DNA from: Caulobacter sp.
Lineage (GTDB): Bacteria; Pseudomonadota; Alphaproteobacteria; Caulobacterales; Caulobacteraceae
Direction of reading: 5' to 3'
Assembly (NCBI GenBank): GCA_030683005.1
Contig: JAUXMY010000015.1
Coordinates: forward strand, 62,001 to 126,000
Length of the DNA: 64,000 bases
The notes under the pieces: generated by a model
Databases searched by the model: none
What the model was told of the DNA's origin: nothing
What the model saw: only the letters and a program-made list of their open reading frames with translations
Made by a program: the position numbers and the translations under genes
In this document: positions 26,681-35,640 of the stretch, piece by piece
How positions within the stretch are numbered: the first letter of the stretch is position 1
How the letters are laid out: every line of letters begins with the position of its first letter

Positions 26681-28042
26681 TCACTTCGAGAGCCGCAGCG
26701 CATTGATGTCCTGGCCGATGGCGCGGAACGCCACCTTCAGGTCCGCGCCGCTGTCGGGGAGGAACATGTGGTCGGCGTCAGTGGCGCATTCTTCCATGAT
26801 GTTCTCGGCCGCGCTGTTGCCCGACAGGGCGAAGCCGACGGTGTAGATCACTACGCCCTGCGCCTTCATCGCATCGCAGAGAGCTTCGGCCTGGGCATAG
26901 GCGTTGCCGTTGGTGGCATTGCAGTTGATCTTGTCGGACGAGGATCCTGAGCCGGAGGTGGCGTCCTTGCTGATCACGCCCTTGCAGTAGGTGGTGTTGA
27001 ACTCGCCGTCGGTCATCAGGACCACGACCTTGAGCAGGTCGTCGCCGCCATAGGCCGCCGGACGGCTGTCCTCGCCCGGCCACAGGTAGCCGAAGCTGGG
27101 CGAGACCATGTACCAGCCCCAGGCCAGCCCGATATGACCAGCCGTCGAGCCGGAAGCCTGCAGCGTGTCGATCCGGGCCTTCAAGGCCGTCTCGTCGCTG
27201 GACAGCGGTGTGATCGAGGCCGCCGGGCAGGGGTTGTTGCTGCCGGCGTAGTTGCGGCCGACCAAGGCGGTGGATGGCGCTGCGTCGGTATAGGCCTCCG
27301 CGCCGGTGCGCTCGCTGACGCAGGTGCTGATGGTTCGTGTCGCCGTGCCGCCCGAGGCGGTGGTGAAGGTGAACTTCTCGCAGCCCGGCGTGGTGCAGGT
27401 GCCGGCGGTCGGCGTTCCTCGCACGTTGGCGGCGTAGCTGCCGACATTGACGCCCATCGAGTAGGGAACCAGCGCCACCTTTGAATAGAACGGCGTCTGC
27501 TGCGACTGGATGATCATCTCGACCAGCTCCTTGGCCGCCGCCCGCAGGTCGGTGATCTTGCTGCCGCCCATCGATCCGGTGATGTCCAGCGCCAGGGCGA
27601 CCTCGATGTTCTTGGAGGCCCGGACCACCTCGGTCTGCGCCCCGATTTCCATGTCTCCGTCCAGCCAGAGGCCGGCGATGACCGGCGTCATCTTCGCGGT
27701 GGCGGAAGCGACGACGGCGTTGTCGACCAGCTTGAAGCTCGAGGTCTTCAGGGTCGCGCGCGATCCGGTCAGATCGACGACGAGGACGCCCTCGCCCACG
27801 GTCTGGAGACCCTCGTCGGTGGTGGCGGTCGACCGGGCCGCGGCCAGGGCGGCGGCGTCCAGCGCGTCCTGCAGATGGCCCTTGGCTGCGGACGCCCGGC
27901 TGACGTCGACCATGCCGAAGACGGCCACCGAAAGCGGCAGCGCCATCAGCGCGAACTGGATCGCGGCGGCGGCGCTGTTGTCTCGCCGGAACGCACCAGC
28001 GAAATCGCGCATCCGTTGAAGGATGGTACGCTCGGTTGTCAT
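26681..28042 (-). CDS. TadG-like protein with von Willebrand A domain
   Basis: 453 aa. It has an N-terminal TadE/TadG segment with one transmembrane helix (about 25-47, AAIQFALMALPLSVAVFGMV) and a conserved HLQDALDAAALAAARSTATT. A vWA domain runs from about residue 146, with the metal site D153-I-T-G-S157, to the end, including LLKVVVLMTDGEFNTTYCKG. It is a close tandem paralog of the protein at 24746-26587. The ends are nearly identical (both finish LRLSK) and it lacks the repeat insert. It is probably membrane-anchored with the vWA domain outside. The gap of about 90 bp to its paralog suggests an operon or two promoters. Confidence 0.87.
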   Translation of the reverse strand: MTTERTILQRMRDFAGAFRRDNSAAAAIQFALMALPLSVAVFGMVDVSRASAAKGHLQDALDAAALAAARSTATTDEGLQTVGEGVLVVDLTGSRATLKTSSFKLVDNAVVASATAKMTPVIAGLWLDGDMEIGAQTEVVRASKNIEVALALDITGSMGGSKITDLRAAAKELVEMIIQSQQTPFYSKVALVPYSMGVNVGSYAANVRGTPTAGTCTTPGCEKFTFTTASGGTATRTISTCVSERTGAEAYTDAAPSTALVGRNYAGSNNPCPAASITPLSSDETALKARIDTLQASGSTAGHIGLAWGWYMVSPSFGYLWPGEDSRPAAYGGDDLLKVVVLMTDGEFNTTYCKGVISKDATSGSGSSSDKINCNATNGNAYAQAEALCDAMKAQGVVIYTVGFALSGNSAAENIMEECATDADHMFLPDSGADLKVAFRAIGQDINALRLSK

Positions 28043-28152
28043 GGCCCCACCTGTTCCGACTGGTCTTGACCGTCGGTCGGGCAGACTGCGGCCTGCACGG
28101 TAAACGTCATGGCCACAGGACAGGGTGAAAGTCCGGCAACCATGACGGCGGC

Positions 28153-28162
28153 GGGGGGGGGG
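28153..28162. repeat. Run of ten G in the TadG upstream region
   Basis: A homopolymer of ten G lies in the 196-bp space between the M2 peptidase stop and the start of the minus-strand TadG-like gene, about 110 bp upstream of that start. Such tracts slip readily. No gene is interrupted by it. Confidence 0.6.
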
Positions 28163-28189
28163 CGCAATGGCGGCCGCCCGACAGGAGAA

Positions 28190-28215
28190 GGCGGGCCGCG
28201 TCGCCGCGGCCCGCC
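28190..28215 (-). terminator. Terminator hairpin of the M2 peptidase gene
   Basis: A perfect 11-bp GC stem (ggcgggccgcg with cgcggcccgcc, 4-base loop) lies 24 bp past the stop at 28239. On the minus strand it is followed by a pyrimidine-rich cttctcct. Confidence 0.6.
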
Positions 28216-28238
28216 CTCGAGTTCACGGGTCGGTCAGG

Positions 28239-30080
28239 CTACCAGCCGCACTTCTCCTTCTTGTTCTGCGCGGTCAGCCAGACGTTCAGCGGCTTGAAGT
28301 AGTCGGCGACGGCCGAGGCGTCGCCGGTGGTCTGGCCGGTGAAGGCCTGCATGGCTTCCGGCCACGGACGGGAGGCGCCCATCTCCATCATGGCGTTGAA
28401 CTTCGCCCCGACGGCCTTGTCGCCGTAGATCGAGCAGCGGTGCAGCGGGCCCTTCCAGCCGGCCTGCTGGCAGGCGGCCCGGTGGAATTGGAACTGGTAC
28501 ACATGGGCCAGGAAGTAGCGGGTGTAGGGCACGTTGCCGGGCACATGGTACTTGGCCCCCGGATCGAAGGCGTCGGCCGGACGGTCGCCCGGGGGCGTGA
28601 TGCCCTGGTACTGGGTGCGCAGCTTCCACCAGCCGGCGTTGTAGGTTTCCGGCGTCAGCGAGCCGTCGAACACCTGCCAGCGCCAGCGGTCGACCAGCAG
28701 GCCGAACGGCATGAAGGCGATCTTGTCGAGCGCCATCTTCAGCAGGAAGGGCACGTCGCCGTCCGCGCCGGGCACAGTGTTGAGCAGCTGGATCTGGTTG
28801 AGGTAGGTCGGGGTCAGCGCCGACAGGCCGACGAAGTCGCCGATGGCCTCGTGGAAGCCGTCGTTCGCGCCGTTCTTGAAGATGTACGGCTGATCCTTGT
28901 AGGCCCGCTGGTAGTAGTTGTGACCCAGCTCGTGGTGGACGGTGTAGAAGTCCTCGCCGTTGACCTTGGTGCACATCTTGATGCGCAGGTCGTCGCGGTC
29001 GTCCAGGTTCCAGGCCGAGGCATGGCAGACGACTTCGCGGCCCTCGGGCCGCACGATCTGCGACCGGGTCCAGAAGGTCTCCGGCAGCGGCGCCAGGCCC
29101 ATCGAGACGTAGAAGCCCTCGCCGGTCTTGACCATCCTGGCGGCGTCATACTTCGCGTCGACCAGCAATTGGTCGAGGCTGTAGCCCGAGGTCTCGGTCT
29201 TCGGCGCGACGATCGGATAGATGTTGCCCCACTGCTGGGCCCACATGTTGCCCAGCAGGTCGGCGCGGATCGGGCCGGTGCGCGGCTGGACCACATCGCC
29301 GTACTGCTCGTTCAGCCGGGCGCGGACGTAGCAGTGCAGATTCCTGTAGAAGGGCTCGATCTGCTTCCACAAGCGGTCGGTGTCGGCCGCGAAGGCGTCG
29401 GGATCCATGTCGTAGCCGGACCGCCACAGGGCGCCGGTGTCCTTGTAACCCATGCCGGTCGCGCCCTCGTTGGAAAGCGCCACCAGCCTGGCGTAGTCCC
29501 CCTTCATCACCGGCGAGATCGAGTGCCAGCCTTCCCAGACGGCCTGCATCTCGGCGGGATTGCGGCTCGACGCCAGCACGTCCTCGGCGTCGTTCAGGGT
29601 GATCTGCTTGCCCTGGTAGGTGAACTTGCCGGTCGAGTAGACGGAGTCGAGGCGCGAGCCGATGGTCGCCATCTCGTCGGCCGCACCGGGCCGCTGCGGG
29701 GCCGGGGCGACCACGGCGCGCTTGAGGATTTCGAGCTTTCGGCGGGTCACCGCGTCGACCGCGACGCCGTCGTACTTCGCGGCCTCGATGGCCGCGCGGG
29801 TGGCCAGGTCGGTGAACTCCGCGCCCGCCTTGGCTTCCAGCCACATGGTGTCTTCGGTGATATAGGTGGCGCGCACCCAGGCGGCGCGGGCGGCATACTG
29901 CGACAGGGCTGCCATCTGGGCCTCGGTGCGATCGACGAAGGCCCTGGCCTCTTCGGGCGTCGGCCTGGCCGCGGCGGCGACGGGGGCGGGCTGTTTGGCC
30001 TGGGCGGCCGCGAGCAGGCCCGCGCTTCCGGCGACCAGCGAGATCGCCGCGCCGGCCGCGAGAAGTTTGATCTTCAACAT
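28239..30080 (-). CDS. M2 family metallopeptidase (angiotensin-converting enzyme type peptidyl-dipeptidase)
   Basis: 613 aa from the ATG at 30080, which begins a signal peptide (MLKIKLLAAGAAISLVAGSA). The frame stays open to 30371 only because it runs antisense to mtgA. The zinc site is HHELGHNYY, with His383, Glu384 and His387. The third ligand is in GANDGFHEAIGDFVG about 24 residues later. It is the length of a single-domain bacterial ACE. It would act in the periplasm, removing dipeptides from the C-terminus of peptides. It lies 79 bp downstream of mtgA on the same strand, but a functional link is not evident. Confidence 0.92.
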   Translation of the reverse strand: MLKIKLLAAGAAISLVAGSAGLLAAAQAKQPAPVAAAARPTPEEARAFVDRTEAQMAALSQYAARAAWVRATYITEDTMWLEAKAGAEFTDLATRAAIEAAKYDGVAVDAVTRRKLEILKRAVVAPAPQRPGAADEMATIGSRLDSVYSTGKFTYQGKQITLNDAEDVLASSRNPAEMQAVWEGWHSISPVMKGDYARLVALSNEGATGMGYKDTGALWRSGYDMDPDAFAADTDRLWKQIEPFYRNLHCYVRARLNEQYGDVVQPRTGPIRADLLGNMWAQQWGNIYPIVAPKTETSGYSLDQLLVDAKYDAARMVKTGEGFYVSMGLAPLPETFWTRSQIVRPEGREVVCHASAWNLDDRDDLRIKMCTKVNGEDFYTVHHELGHNYYQRAYKDQPYIFKNGANDGFHEAIGDFVGLSALTPTYLNQIQLLNTVPGADGDVPFLLKMALDKIAFMPFGLLVDRWRWQVFDGSLTPETYNAGWWKLRTQYQGITPPGDRPADAFDPGAKYHVPGNVPYTRYFLAHVYQFQFHRAACQQAGWKGPLHRCSIYGDKAVGAKFNAMMEMGASRPWPEAMQAFTGQTTGDASAVADYFKPLNVWLTAQNKKEKCGW

Positions 30081-30159
30081 CGGACTGTTCCTCGAGGGGA
30101 TTCGGATTGGCGGGCATGGGAAGCGCTCCGCCGGGGTTCCGTCAAGGAAACTCGCCGCG

Positions 30160-31275
30160 TCAGTCGGAGTTCTGCGGCGTCTCGAAAGCGGGCGGCTCGA
30201 CCGCGGCCAGCTCCGGCGTCGCGGCGGGCTCGGGGGCGTCTGCCTCGGGCAGCGGATCGGCTTTCTGCTCCGGCGCGGGCCGGCGGGCGGCCGGCTTGGG
30301 CTGCGGCGCCGGCTCGGTCCGTTCAGCGGCGCTGGTCGGCCGCATCCTGCCCACGCAAGCGGCGAGGCCATCGTTGCGCACCGTGCCGGCCGCCGCCCCG
30401 ATGCGGCGGGAACGGCTGGCTACGTACTTGCCGGGCTTGACGGCGTCGTACCTCAGCGGACTGGGCAGGGTGGCGACCAGGCGCGCCGCCTGGGCCCGGG
30501 TGACCCGGTTGGCGCTGACCCCGAAATAGCGGCGCGAGGCCGCTTCCACGCCATAGATGCCGGGGCCCATCTCGGCGACATTGAGGTAAACCTCCATGAT
30601 CCGCCGCTTGCCCCAGAACGTTTCGATCAGGACGGTGAAATAGGCTTCCAGTCCCTTGCGGACATAGGACCGCGCCGGCCACAGGAAGACGTTCTTGGCC
30701 GTCTGCTGGCTGATGGTCGACCCACCCTTCACCCGTCCGCCGCGCTGGTTGTTCTTCCAGGCCTTCTCCATGGCCTCGAAGTCGAAGCCGTTGTGTTCGC
30801 AGAAGCGGGCGTCCTCGGCGGCGATGGCGGCCTGGACCAGGGCCGGCGACATGCGGTCCAGCGAGCGCCAGCGGTAGTCCCAGCCCTTCCCCTCGACCAC
30901 CCGCTGCACCATCAGGATGGTGAAGGGCGGGGGTGCGAACCGGTAGAACAGGGTGAGGCCGACCGGAGCGACCACCACCAAGATGAAGGTCCACAACGCC
31001 AGGCGCCGGAATAGCCGCCAAAACCCGCCCGGGCGGCGCGGCGCCTTTCGCGGCGGCGCGGGCTTGAAGCGCGGCGGGATCGGCGGCGGCGGGGGGGCGG
31101 CGGACTTCGGCCTGGACTCTGGCGTAGACGAGGGTTCCGGCTCGATGTCCGGCTCGGGCGAATCGTCCGCCCCGTTGTCCGGCGGACCGGCCGTGGGCGC
31201 ATCGAACGGCTGGGCCGCCTCGTCCTGCGGCGGGCCGGGCGTCTCGCCGTCCTTGTCCGGGTCTTCCGGGTTCAC
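30160..31275 (-). CDS. mtgA: Monofunctional peptidoglycan glycosyltransferase MtgA with long Pro/Ala-rich tails
   Basis: 371 aa. The core (about 115-300) is the GT51 lipid II polymerase: [15 protein letters not shown] with the catalytic Glu154, [20 protein letters not shown], and [21 protein letters not shown] transmembrane helix at about 93-113 anchors it in the inner membrane. There is no transpeptidase domain. Unusually, about 80 N-terminal residues (acidic, then [20 protein letters not shown]) and about 70 C-terminal residues (Pro/Ala/Glu-rich) flank the core, giving disordered cytoplasmic and periplasmic tails not found in E. coli MtgA. It makes uncrosslinked glycan strands. Confidence 0.92.
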   Translation of the reverse strand: MNPEDPDKDGETPGPPQDEAAQPFDAPTAGPPDNGADDSPEPDIEPEPSSTPESRPKSAAPPPPPIPPRFKPAPPRKAPRRPGGFWRLFRRLALWTFILVVVAPVGLTLFYRFAPPPFTILMVQRVVEGKGWDYRWRSLDRMSPALVQAAIAAEDARFCEHNGFDFEAMEKAWKNNQRGGRVKGGSTISQQTAKNVFLWPARSYVRKGLEAYFTVLIETFWGKRRIMEVYLNVAEMGPGIYGVEAASRRYFGVSANRVTRAQAARLVATLPSPLRYDAVKPGKYVASRSRRIGAAAGTVRNDGLAACVGRMRPTSAAERTEPAPQPKPAARRPAPEQKADPLPEADAPEPAATPELAAVEPPAFETPQNSD

Positions 31276-31352
31276 GCGCCGCTCCCCTTGCCTTGACGTG
31301 GCGGATGGATGCTAACCCCATGTCGCCCAATCCGCCGCGGAGCGAAAGAGCC

Positions 31353-32015
31353 ATGAACGTCACAGAAGCCGTCGATCGCCGCGTCTCTGTCCGCGCCTTC
31401 AAGCCCGACCCGGTGCCCGGGACCCTGGTCCGCGAGATCCTCGAGGCCGCCCATCGCGCCCCGTCCGGCGGCAACCTCCAGCCCTGGCGGGTCCACGCCC
31501 TGGCCGGCGCCCCGCTGGAGGCGCTGAAGGCCAAGGTGGCGGCCAACCTCGGCGGCGAGACGCCGGAGTACGAGGTCTATCCCGACAATCTGTGGGACCC
31601 GTTCCGCACGCGCCGCTTCGAATGCGGCGAGGACCTCTACGCCACGCTCGGCATCCCGAGGGAGGACAAGCCCGCCCGGCTGCAGCAGCTGTTCAAGAAC
31701 ACCCAGTTCTTCGGCGCCCCGGTCGGCCTGTTCTTCAGCCTCGACCGCAAGCTCGGCCGGCCGCAGTGGGCGGACGTGGGCATGTACATGCAGACGGTGA
31801 TGCTGCTGGCCGTCGAACGGGGCCTGGCCACCTGCGCCCAGGAGTTCTGGGCCCGCTATCCCAGGACCGTCGGCGACCACATCGGCCTGCCCGACGACCA
31901 CATGCTGTTCTCCGGCATGGCCCTGGGCTGGGCCGACGAGACGGCGCCGATCAACAGCCTGCGGACCAGGCGGGACCCGTTCGATGTGTGGTGCAGCATG
32001 GACGGGTTCGACTGA
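31353..32015 (+). CDS. Nitroreductase family flavoprotein
   Basis: 220 aa from the ATG at 31353 (MNVTEAVDRRVSVRAFKPDP), with gagcgaaagag upstream as a possible ribosome site. RRVSVRAF is the FMN phosphate-binding start. AAHRAPSGGNLQPWRVHAL and the C-terminal GMALGWADETAPINSLRT with RRDPFD also fit the FMN-dependent nitroreductase fold. Members use NAD(P)H to reduce nitro groups, quinones or enones. The substrate cannot be assigned. It is divergent from mtgA. Confidence 0.88.
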   Translation: MNVTEAVDRRVSVRAFKPDPVPGTLVREILEAAHRAPSGGNLQPWRVHALAGAPLEALKAKVAANLGGETPEYEVYPDNLWDPFRTRRFECGEDLYATLGIPREDKPARLQQLFKNTQFFGAPVGLFFSLDRKLGRPQWADVGMYMQTVMLLAVERGLATCAQEFWARYPRTVGDHIGLPDDHMLFSGMALGWADETAPINSLRTRRDPFDVWCSMDGFD

Positions 32016-32042
32016 GATCTTCCTCCCCGTAAACGGGGAGTA

Positions 32043-33032
32043 TCAAGAGCGCTCCACAACCCCCGCGCCGCCCTCTTCATCACCCCAGGCCACCCGACCT
32101 CCGTCGGCGGTGATGGCCAGGGCCGAGATGGCCGCGCCCTTTTCGGCCTTCAGCGTGTCCATCTTGCCGCTCTTGAGATCCGCCACCCAGACGCGGCCGT
32201 CGTCGAGGCCGGCGGCCAGCAGCGCCAGCTTCGGCGTCGCGGCCACCCGCACGACCAGGGCGGTCTGGTCGTAGCCGATCTCGGCCGCCTCCTTGCCCAT
32301 CGGGCCGGTGGCGCCGCTGAACGGCCAGACCACCGCGCCGTTGGCGCCGGAGGTGGCCAGCATCACCCCGCCCGAGAGGAAGGCCATGCTCTTCACCTTG
32401 GACGGATAGCCGCCCATGCGCATGTTCTTGCCGTCGGCCACGGTCCAGCCGTGCAGGCTGTTCTCCTGCATGGCGCTCATCAGGAACCTGCCGTCGGGGC
32501 TGAAGGCGACGAGCGAGTGGGCGCCGGCCCACTTCAGCAGGCTGGGCTTCTGCTCGGCGATCCGCGCGTACCACAGCGCCGCCCCGCCATAGGTGGCGGC
32601 GGCGATGCGACGGCCCTTGGGATCGAAAGCGACGTCCGACACCGACTTGTCGTGGGTGAACACACGGGCAAAGGCGGCGTCCTTGCTGTCGCGCACATGC
32701 AGGTCGCGGCCGGCGGAGAAGGCGATCAGGCCCGATTCGGCGGAGGCGGCGACGGCGTCGATCCAGCGTCCCTTCACCTCGGCGAGCAGGGTCGCGGCGA
32801 TCTCGTCGCCGTCCATGCGCGTCCAGACCACCCGGCCGTCATCGCCGCCGGTCAGAATGCCGTCGCCCGAAGGGTGGCGGCAGGCGGCCAGCACGGCCCC
32901 GTCGTGAGCCTCCACGGTGATGAATCCGCCGGCCGCAACGGCCCGTACCGAACCGTCCCCCAGAGCGAACAATGTTCGCCCTGAGCGGTCGAAGAGGGCG
33001 GCGGTCACATAGGCGTCGAAATCGAAGGTCAT
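32043..33032 (-). CDS. WD40 repeat protein
   Basis: 329 aa with no signal peptide or membrane segment. Repeating blade patterns about 40 residues apart are visible: GDGSVRAVAAGGFITVEAHD, HPSGDGILTGGDDGRVVWTR, FDPKGRRIAAATYGGAALWY, HSLVAFSPDGRFLMSAMQEN, and GGVMLATSGANGAVVWPFSG. They suggest a seven-bladed propeller. Alphaproteobacterial homologues are commonly annotated only as WD40 proteins. It is probably a cytoplasmic scaffold of unknown partner. It is divergent from exbD. Confidence 0.8.
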   Translation of the reverse strand: MTFDFDAYVTAALFDRSGRTLFALGDGSVRAVAAGGFITVEAHDGAVLAACRHPSGDGILTGGDDGRVVWTRMDGDEIAATLLAEVKGRWIDAVAASAESGLIAFSAGRDLHVRDSKDAAFARVFTHDKSVSDVAFDPKGRRIAAATYGGAALWYARIAEQKPSLLKWAGAHSLVAFSPDGRFLMSAMQENSLHGWTVADGKNMRMGGYPSKVKSMAFLSGGVMLATSGANGAVVWPFSGATGPMGKEAAEIGYDQTALVVRVAATPKLALLAAGLDDGRVWVADLKSGKMDTLKAEKGAAISALAITADGGRVAWGDEEGGAGVVERS

Positions 33033-33190
33033 GGTCCCGGCGTTTACCGCGTGGGAACAGGTTTTGCCCAGCGTGTCGGCGATTTCGTGTTCGGCGAGAG
33101 TCGGGCTTTACAAGCGCTGCCATCCGCGCAATGGGTGGCCTGAATGAATAGCTGGCGCATCGGAAGCGCCGGCCTACTGGGAGTGTCCGA

Positions 33191-33640
33191 ATGGGTGCCA
33201 AACTCGGCGGCGGTGGCGGCAAGAAGTACGATCTTGGCCAAAACAGCGAAATCAATGTGACGCCCTTCGTGGACGTCATGCTCGTGCTGCTGATCATCTT
33301 CATGGTCGCCGCGCCGATGGCGACGGTGTCGATCGCCCTGGACCTGCCGCCGGCCGTCCCGCCTGATCCGAGCGCTCCGAAGCCGAAGGAGCCGACCTTC
33401 ATCTCCATCCAGGAGTCAGGGGCGATCTTCATCGCCGAGAAGCAGACCAGCCTCGAGAACCTGATCCCGGACATCAACGATTCGATGACCGCCAAGGGCG
33501 TCACCGGCCCGCTGACTGAAGAGCGCGTCTTCGTCCGCGCCGACGCCGACGTGTCCTACGAGCAGTTCATGGCCGTGCTGAACGTCCTGCAGGCCAACGG
33601 CTACTACAAGCTCGGCCTGATCAACGAGGACATCGAGTAG
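33191..33640 (+). CDS. ExbD/TolR-type biopolymer transport protein
   Basis: 149 aa. A short glycine-rich cytoplasmic start is followed by one transmembrane helix (about 24-43, PFVDVMLVLLIIFMVAAPMA) with the proton-channel Asp28. The periplasmic domain follows (FISIQESGAIFIAEK, ERVFVRADADVSYEQFMAVL). With an ExbB-type partner it would harness the proton gradient for TonB. No exbB or tonB is adjacent, although two TonB receptors are in the window. A strong terminator follows immediately. Confidence 0.88.
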   Translation: MGAKLGGGGGKKYDLGQNSEINVTPFVDVMLVLLIIFMVAAPMATVSIALDLPPAVPPDPSAPKPKEPTFISIQESGAIFIAEKQTSLENLIPDINDSMTAKGVTGPLTEERVFVRADADVSYEQFMAVLNVLQANGYYKLGLINEDIE

Positions 33641-33667
33641 TCCTCTACCGATCAGCGGAAATGCAGA

Positions 33668-33700
33668 AGGGCCGGTGGAAACACCGGCCCTTTTTCTTTG
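33668..33700 (+). terminator. Rho-independent terminator of exbD
   Basis: The stem aagggccggtg / caccggcccttt has a gaaa tetraloop and is followed by ttttctttg. It lies 27 bp after the exbD stop and is a textbook intrinsic terminator. Confidence 0.85.
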
Positions 33701-33742
33701 CCGCCAATCCTCCCCAGCTGGCTGGGGAGGATTGATCCGTCA

Positions 33743-34819
33743 CTACGCCACGCACCCCTCGAATCCGGCCTGCAGCGCCGCCTCATCCAGGTCGCGGCCG
33801 ATGAACACCATGCGGCTGTAGCGACTGTCGGAGTCGGTCCAGGGGCGCTGGTAGTCGCCCTCCAGGATCATGTGCACCGCCTGGAACACCAGCCGGCGGT
33901 CGTCGCCCTTGATGTCCAGGATGCCCTTGGCCCGCAGGATGTCGGGGCCCTTGTCCTGCAGCAGGGCGTTCAGCCAGTTGGTGACCCTGATGCCGTCCAG
34001 CGGCTTGTGCGAGGTCAGCGAGATCCCGCGGATGCCGGCCTCCGCGGCATGATCATGGGCGTGATCGTGAGCGTGGTGATCGTGGCTGTGGTCATGATGA
34101 TGGTGGTCGTGATCGTGCTCACAGTCCTCGTCATGGACGTGGCCCGGCTCGCCATGGGCGGGGTTGAGGAACTCCGGCTCCAGCTCGACGATGCGGTCGA
34201 GATCGAAGCCGCCGCGACCCAGGATGGCGTCCAGCGGCACGGCCGAGCGCTGGGTGCGATGGATCGGGGCCAGCGGGTTGATGCGGCGGATCGAGGCCTC
34301 GACGGCGGCCAGCTGCTCTGGCGTCACCAGGTCGGTCTTGTTGAGCAGGATCTGGTCGGCGAAGGCGATCTGCTCGACCGCCTCGCGGCTGTCGGCCAGC
34401 CGCAGCGGCAGGTGCAGGGCGTCGACCACGGTGGTCACCGAGTCGAGCCGGGTGCGGGCCCGCACGTCGTCGTCGACGAAGAAGGTCTGGGCCACCGGGC
34501 CGGGATCGGCCAGGCCCGTGGTCTCGACGATGATGGCGTCGAAGCCGCCCTTGCGCTTCATCAGACCCGAGACCACCCGGATCAGGTCGCCGCGCACGGT
34601 GCAGCAGACGCAGCCGTTGTTCATCTCGAACACTTCCTCGTCGGCGCCGACCACCAGGTCGTTGTCGATGCCGATCTCGCCGAACTCGTTGACGATCACG
34701 GCGTAACGCTTGCCGTGGTCCTCGGTGAGGATGCGGTTGAGCAGGGTGGTCTTGCCGGCTCCGAGATAGCCGGTGAGCACGGTGACGGGGATGCGGGCGG
34801 GGGAAGCGGCCTGGGTCAT
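33743..34819 (-). CDS. COG0523 GTPase with His-rich metal-binding segment (probable zinc metallochaperone)
   Basis: 358 aa. The Walker A is GYLGAGKTT (residues 17-25), followed by [11 protein letters not shown]. The metal-binding CVCC is at Cys70-Cys73 ([14 protein letters not shown]) and the specificity motif is NKTD. Residues about 222-258 are almost all His and Asp ([20 protein letters not shown]). The C-terminal CobW_C domain follows. This is the pattern of the ZigA/YeiR/ZNG1 group, which moves zinc to client enzymes during scarcity. It lies 44 bp downstream of a membrane protein gene that has a Zur-like operator, which supports a zinc role over cobalamin (CobW) or nitrile hydratase activation. 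Confidence 0.88.
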   Translation of the reverse strand: MTQAASPARIPVTVLTGYLGAGKTTLLNRILTEDHGKRYAVIVNEFGEIGIDNDLVVGADEEVFEMNNGCVCCTVRGDLIRVVSGLMKRKGGFDAIIVETTGLADPGPVAQTFFVDDDVRARTRLDSVTTVVDALHLPLRLADSREAVEQIAFADQILLNKTDLVTPEQLAAVEASIRRINPLAPIHRTQRSAVPLDAILGRGGFDLDRIVELEPEFLNPAHGEPGHVHDEDCEHDHDHHHHDHSHDHHAHDHAHDHAAEAGIRGISLTSHKPLDGIRVTNWLNALLQDKGPDILRAKGILDIKGDDRRLVFQAVHMILEGDYQRPWTDSDSRYSRMVFIGRDLDEAALQAGFEGCVA

Positions 34820-34863
34820 GGCCGCCTAGATAGGGGCCGCGGTGCGCGGGAGCAAACGCCGGT

Positions 34864-35517
34864 TCAGGTCTCGAGGACCACGACGATGACGCCCAGCGCG
34901 ATCAGCACCCCGCCGAGGATGGCCGAATCGTAGCGCACCAGCCGGTCCAGCCGCAGCCGGGCCACGCCCGCCCAGGCCAGGCTGATCAGCCCGACCATGC
35001 CGGCCAGCGTCCCGGCCAGGAAGACGACGCTGAGCAGGGCCAGCCGGGCCCAGCCCTCGGCGGCGTCGGTCAGATAGAAGGAGAGCAGCACCTCGCCCGG
35101 CGACAGGGCCAGCAGCCCGACCAGGCCGAGCGTGGCGGCGCGGTCGGTGACGCGGGCCGGCGGCGGGGCGTCGCCCCCGAACCCGCCGGCCATCACCGTC
35201 GCCGTCCGCCGCTGCATCGCGCGCAGAAGGTAGAAGCCGCCGAAGCCGAACAGCACCGCCGCCGCCCCGTAGTGGAGCCAGCCCTGGGCCTGACGTCCCA
35301 TCAGGTCCCCCGCGCCCAGGATCATCAGGCCGACCAGGGTGGTGAAGAGGATGTGCCCCGTGGCCGCCACGGTCGCCACGGCCAGTACGCGCCGCAGTCC
35401 CCAGCCTTGCGCCCGTCCGACCAGAACGAACGGCAGCCAGTGTGTCGGGAACAGCGCGTGGAGCAGCGCCGAGCCGAAACCGATGACGGCGAAGGACAGG
35501 AAGAGGGCGGAGGTCAC
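34864..35517 (-). CDS. Polytopic membrane protein, possible metal transporter (NicO/UreH-like)
   Basis: 217 aa from a GTG at 35517 (VTSALFLSFAVIGFGSALLH). The open frame to 35595 would translate the palindromic operator at 35533-35547. About six transmembrane segments are visible. The histidines in SALLHALFPTHWLPF and ATVAATGHILFTT resemble the HAxxPxHW/GH patterns of NicO/RcnA and UreH-type transporters. The match is loose, so the family call is tentative. The operator and the zinc-type GTPase downstream suggest that it handles zinc or another divalent metal. Confidence 0.65.
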   Translation of the reverse strand: MTSALFLSFAVIGFGSALLHALFPTHWLPFVLVGRAQGWGLRRVLAVATVAATGHILFTTLVGLMILGAGDLMGRQAQGWLHYGAAAVLFGFGGFYLLRAMQRRTATVMAGGFGGDAPPPARVTDRAATLGLVGLLALSPGEVLLSFYLTDAAEGWARLALLSVVFLAGTLAGMVGLISLAWAGVARLRLDRLVRYDSAILGGVLIALGVIVVVLET

Positions 35518-35532
35518 GACCGCCTTTTGGCA

Positions 35533-35547
35533 TGTTACACTGTAACA
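35533..35547. promoter_or_regulatory. Zur-like operator of the membrane protein/COG0523 operon
   Basis: A 15-base inverted repeat, tgttacactgtaaca (6-base arms, 3-base centre), lies 15 bp upstream of the GTG start of the membrane protein. It has the same layout as the palindrome before the TonB receptor (8319-8333), with GTTAC instead of GTTAT arms. It is AT-rich against the surrounding sequence. Confidence 0.55.
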
Positions 35548-35602
35548 GTCGAGGCCGATTTGCGGGTGCGGCGATCGCGGCGGGGAAATCGCCATCCCGG
35601 CG

Positions 35603-35630
35603 TTGACTCATAAGCACCCGGCTGTATAAG
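35603..35630 (+). promoter_or_regulatory. Sigma-70-type promoter of rplU-rpmA
   Basis: TTGACT at 35603-35608 and TATAAG at 35625-35630 are separated by 16 bp. They lie about 75 bp upstream of the rplU start and are close to the housekeeping consensus. Confidence 0.65.
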
Positions 35631-35640
35631 TCCGGCCCCT

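Noticed and set aside
28119..28155. Sequence like part of an FMN riboswitch (cagggtgaaagtccggcaacc)
   Set aside because: Only one short segment matches. The other conserved elements are absent and no riboflavin gene follows.
34046..34138. Short tandem repeat-like stretch on both strands (catgatcgtg type)
   Set aside because: It is the coding sequence for the His/Asp tract of the COG0523 GTPase, not a CRISPR or satellite.
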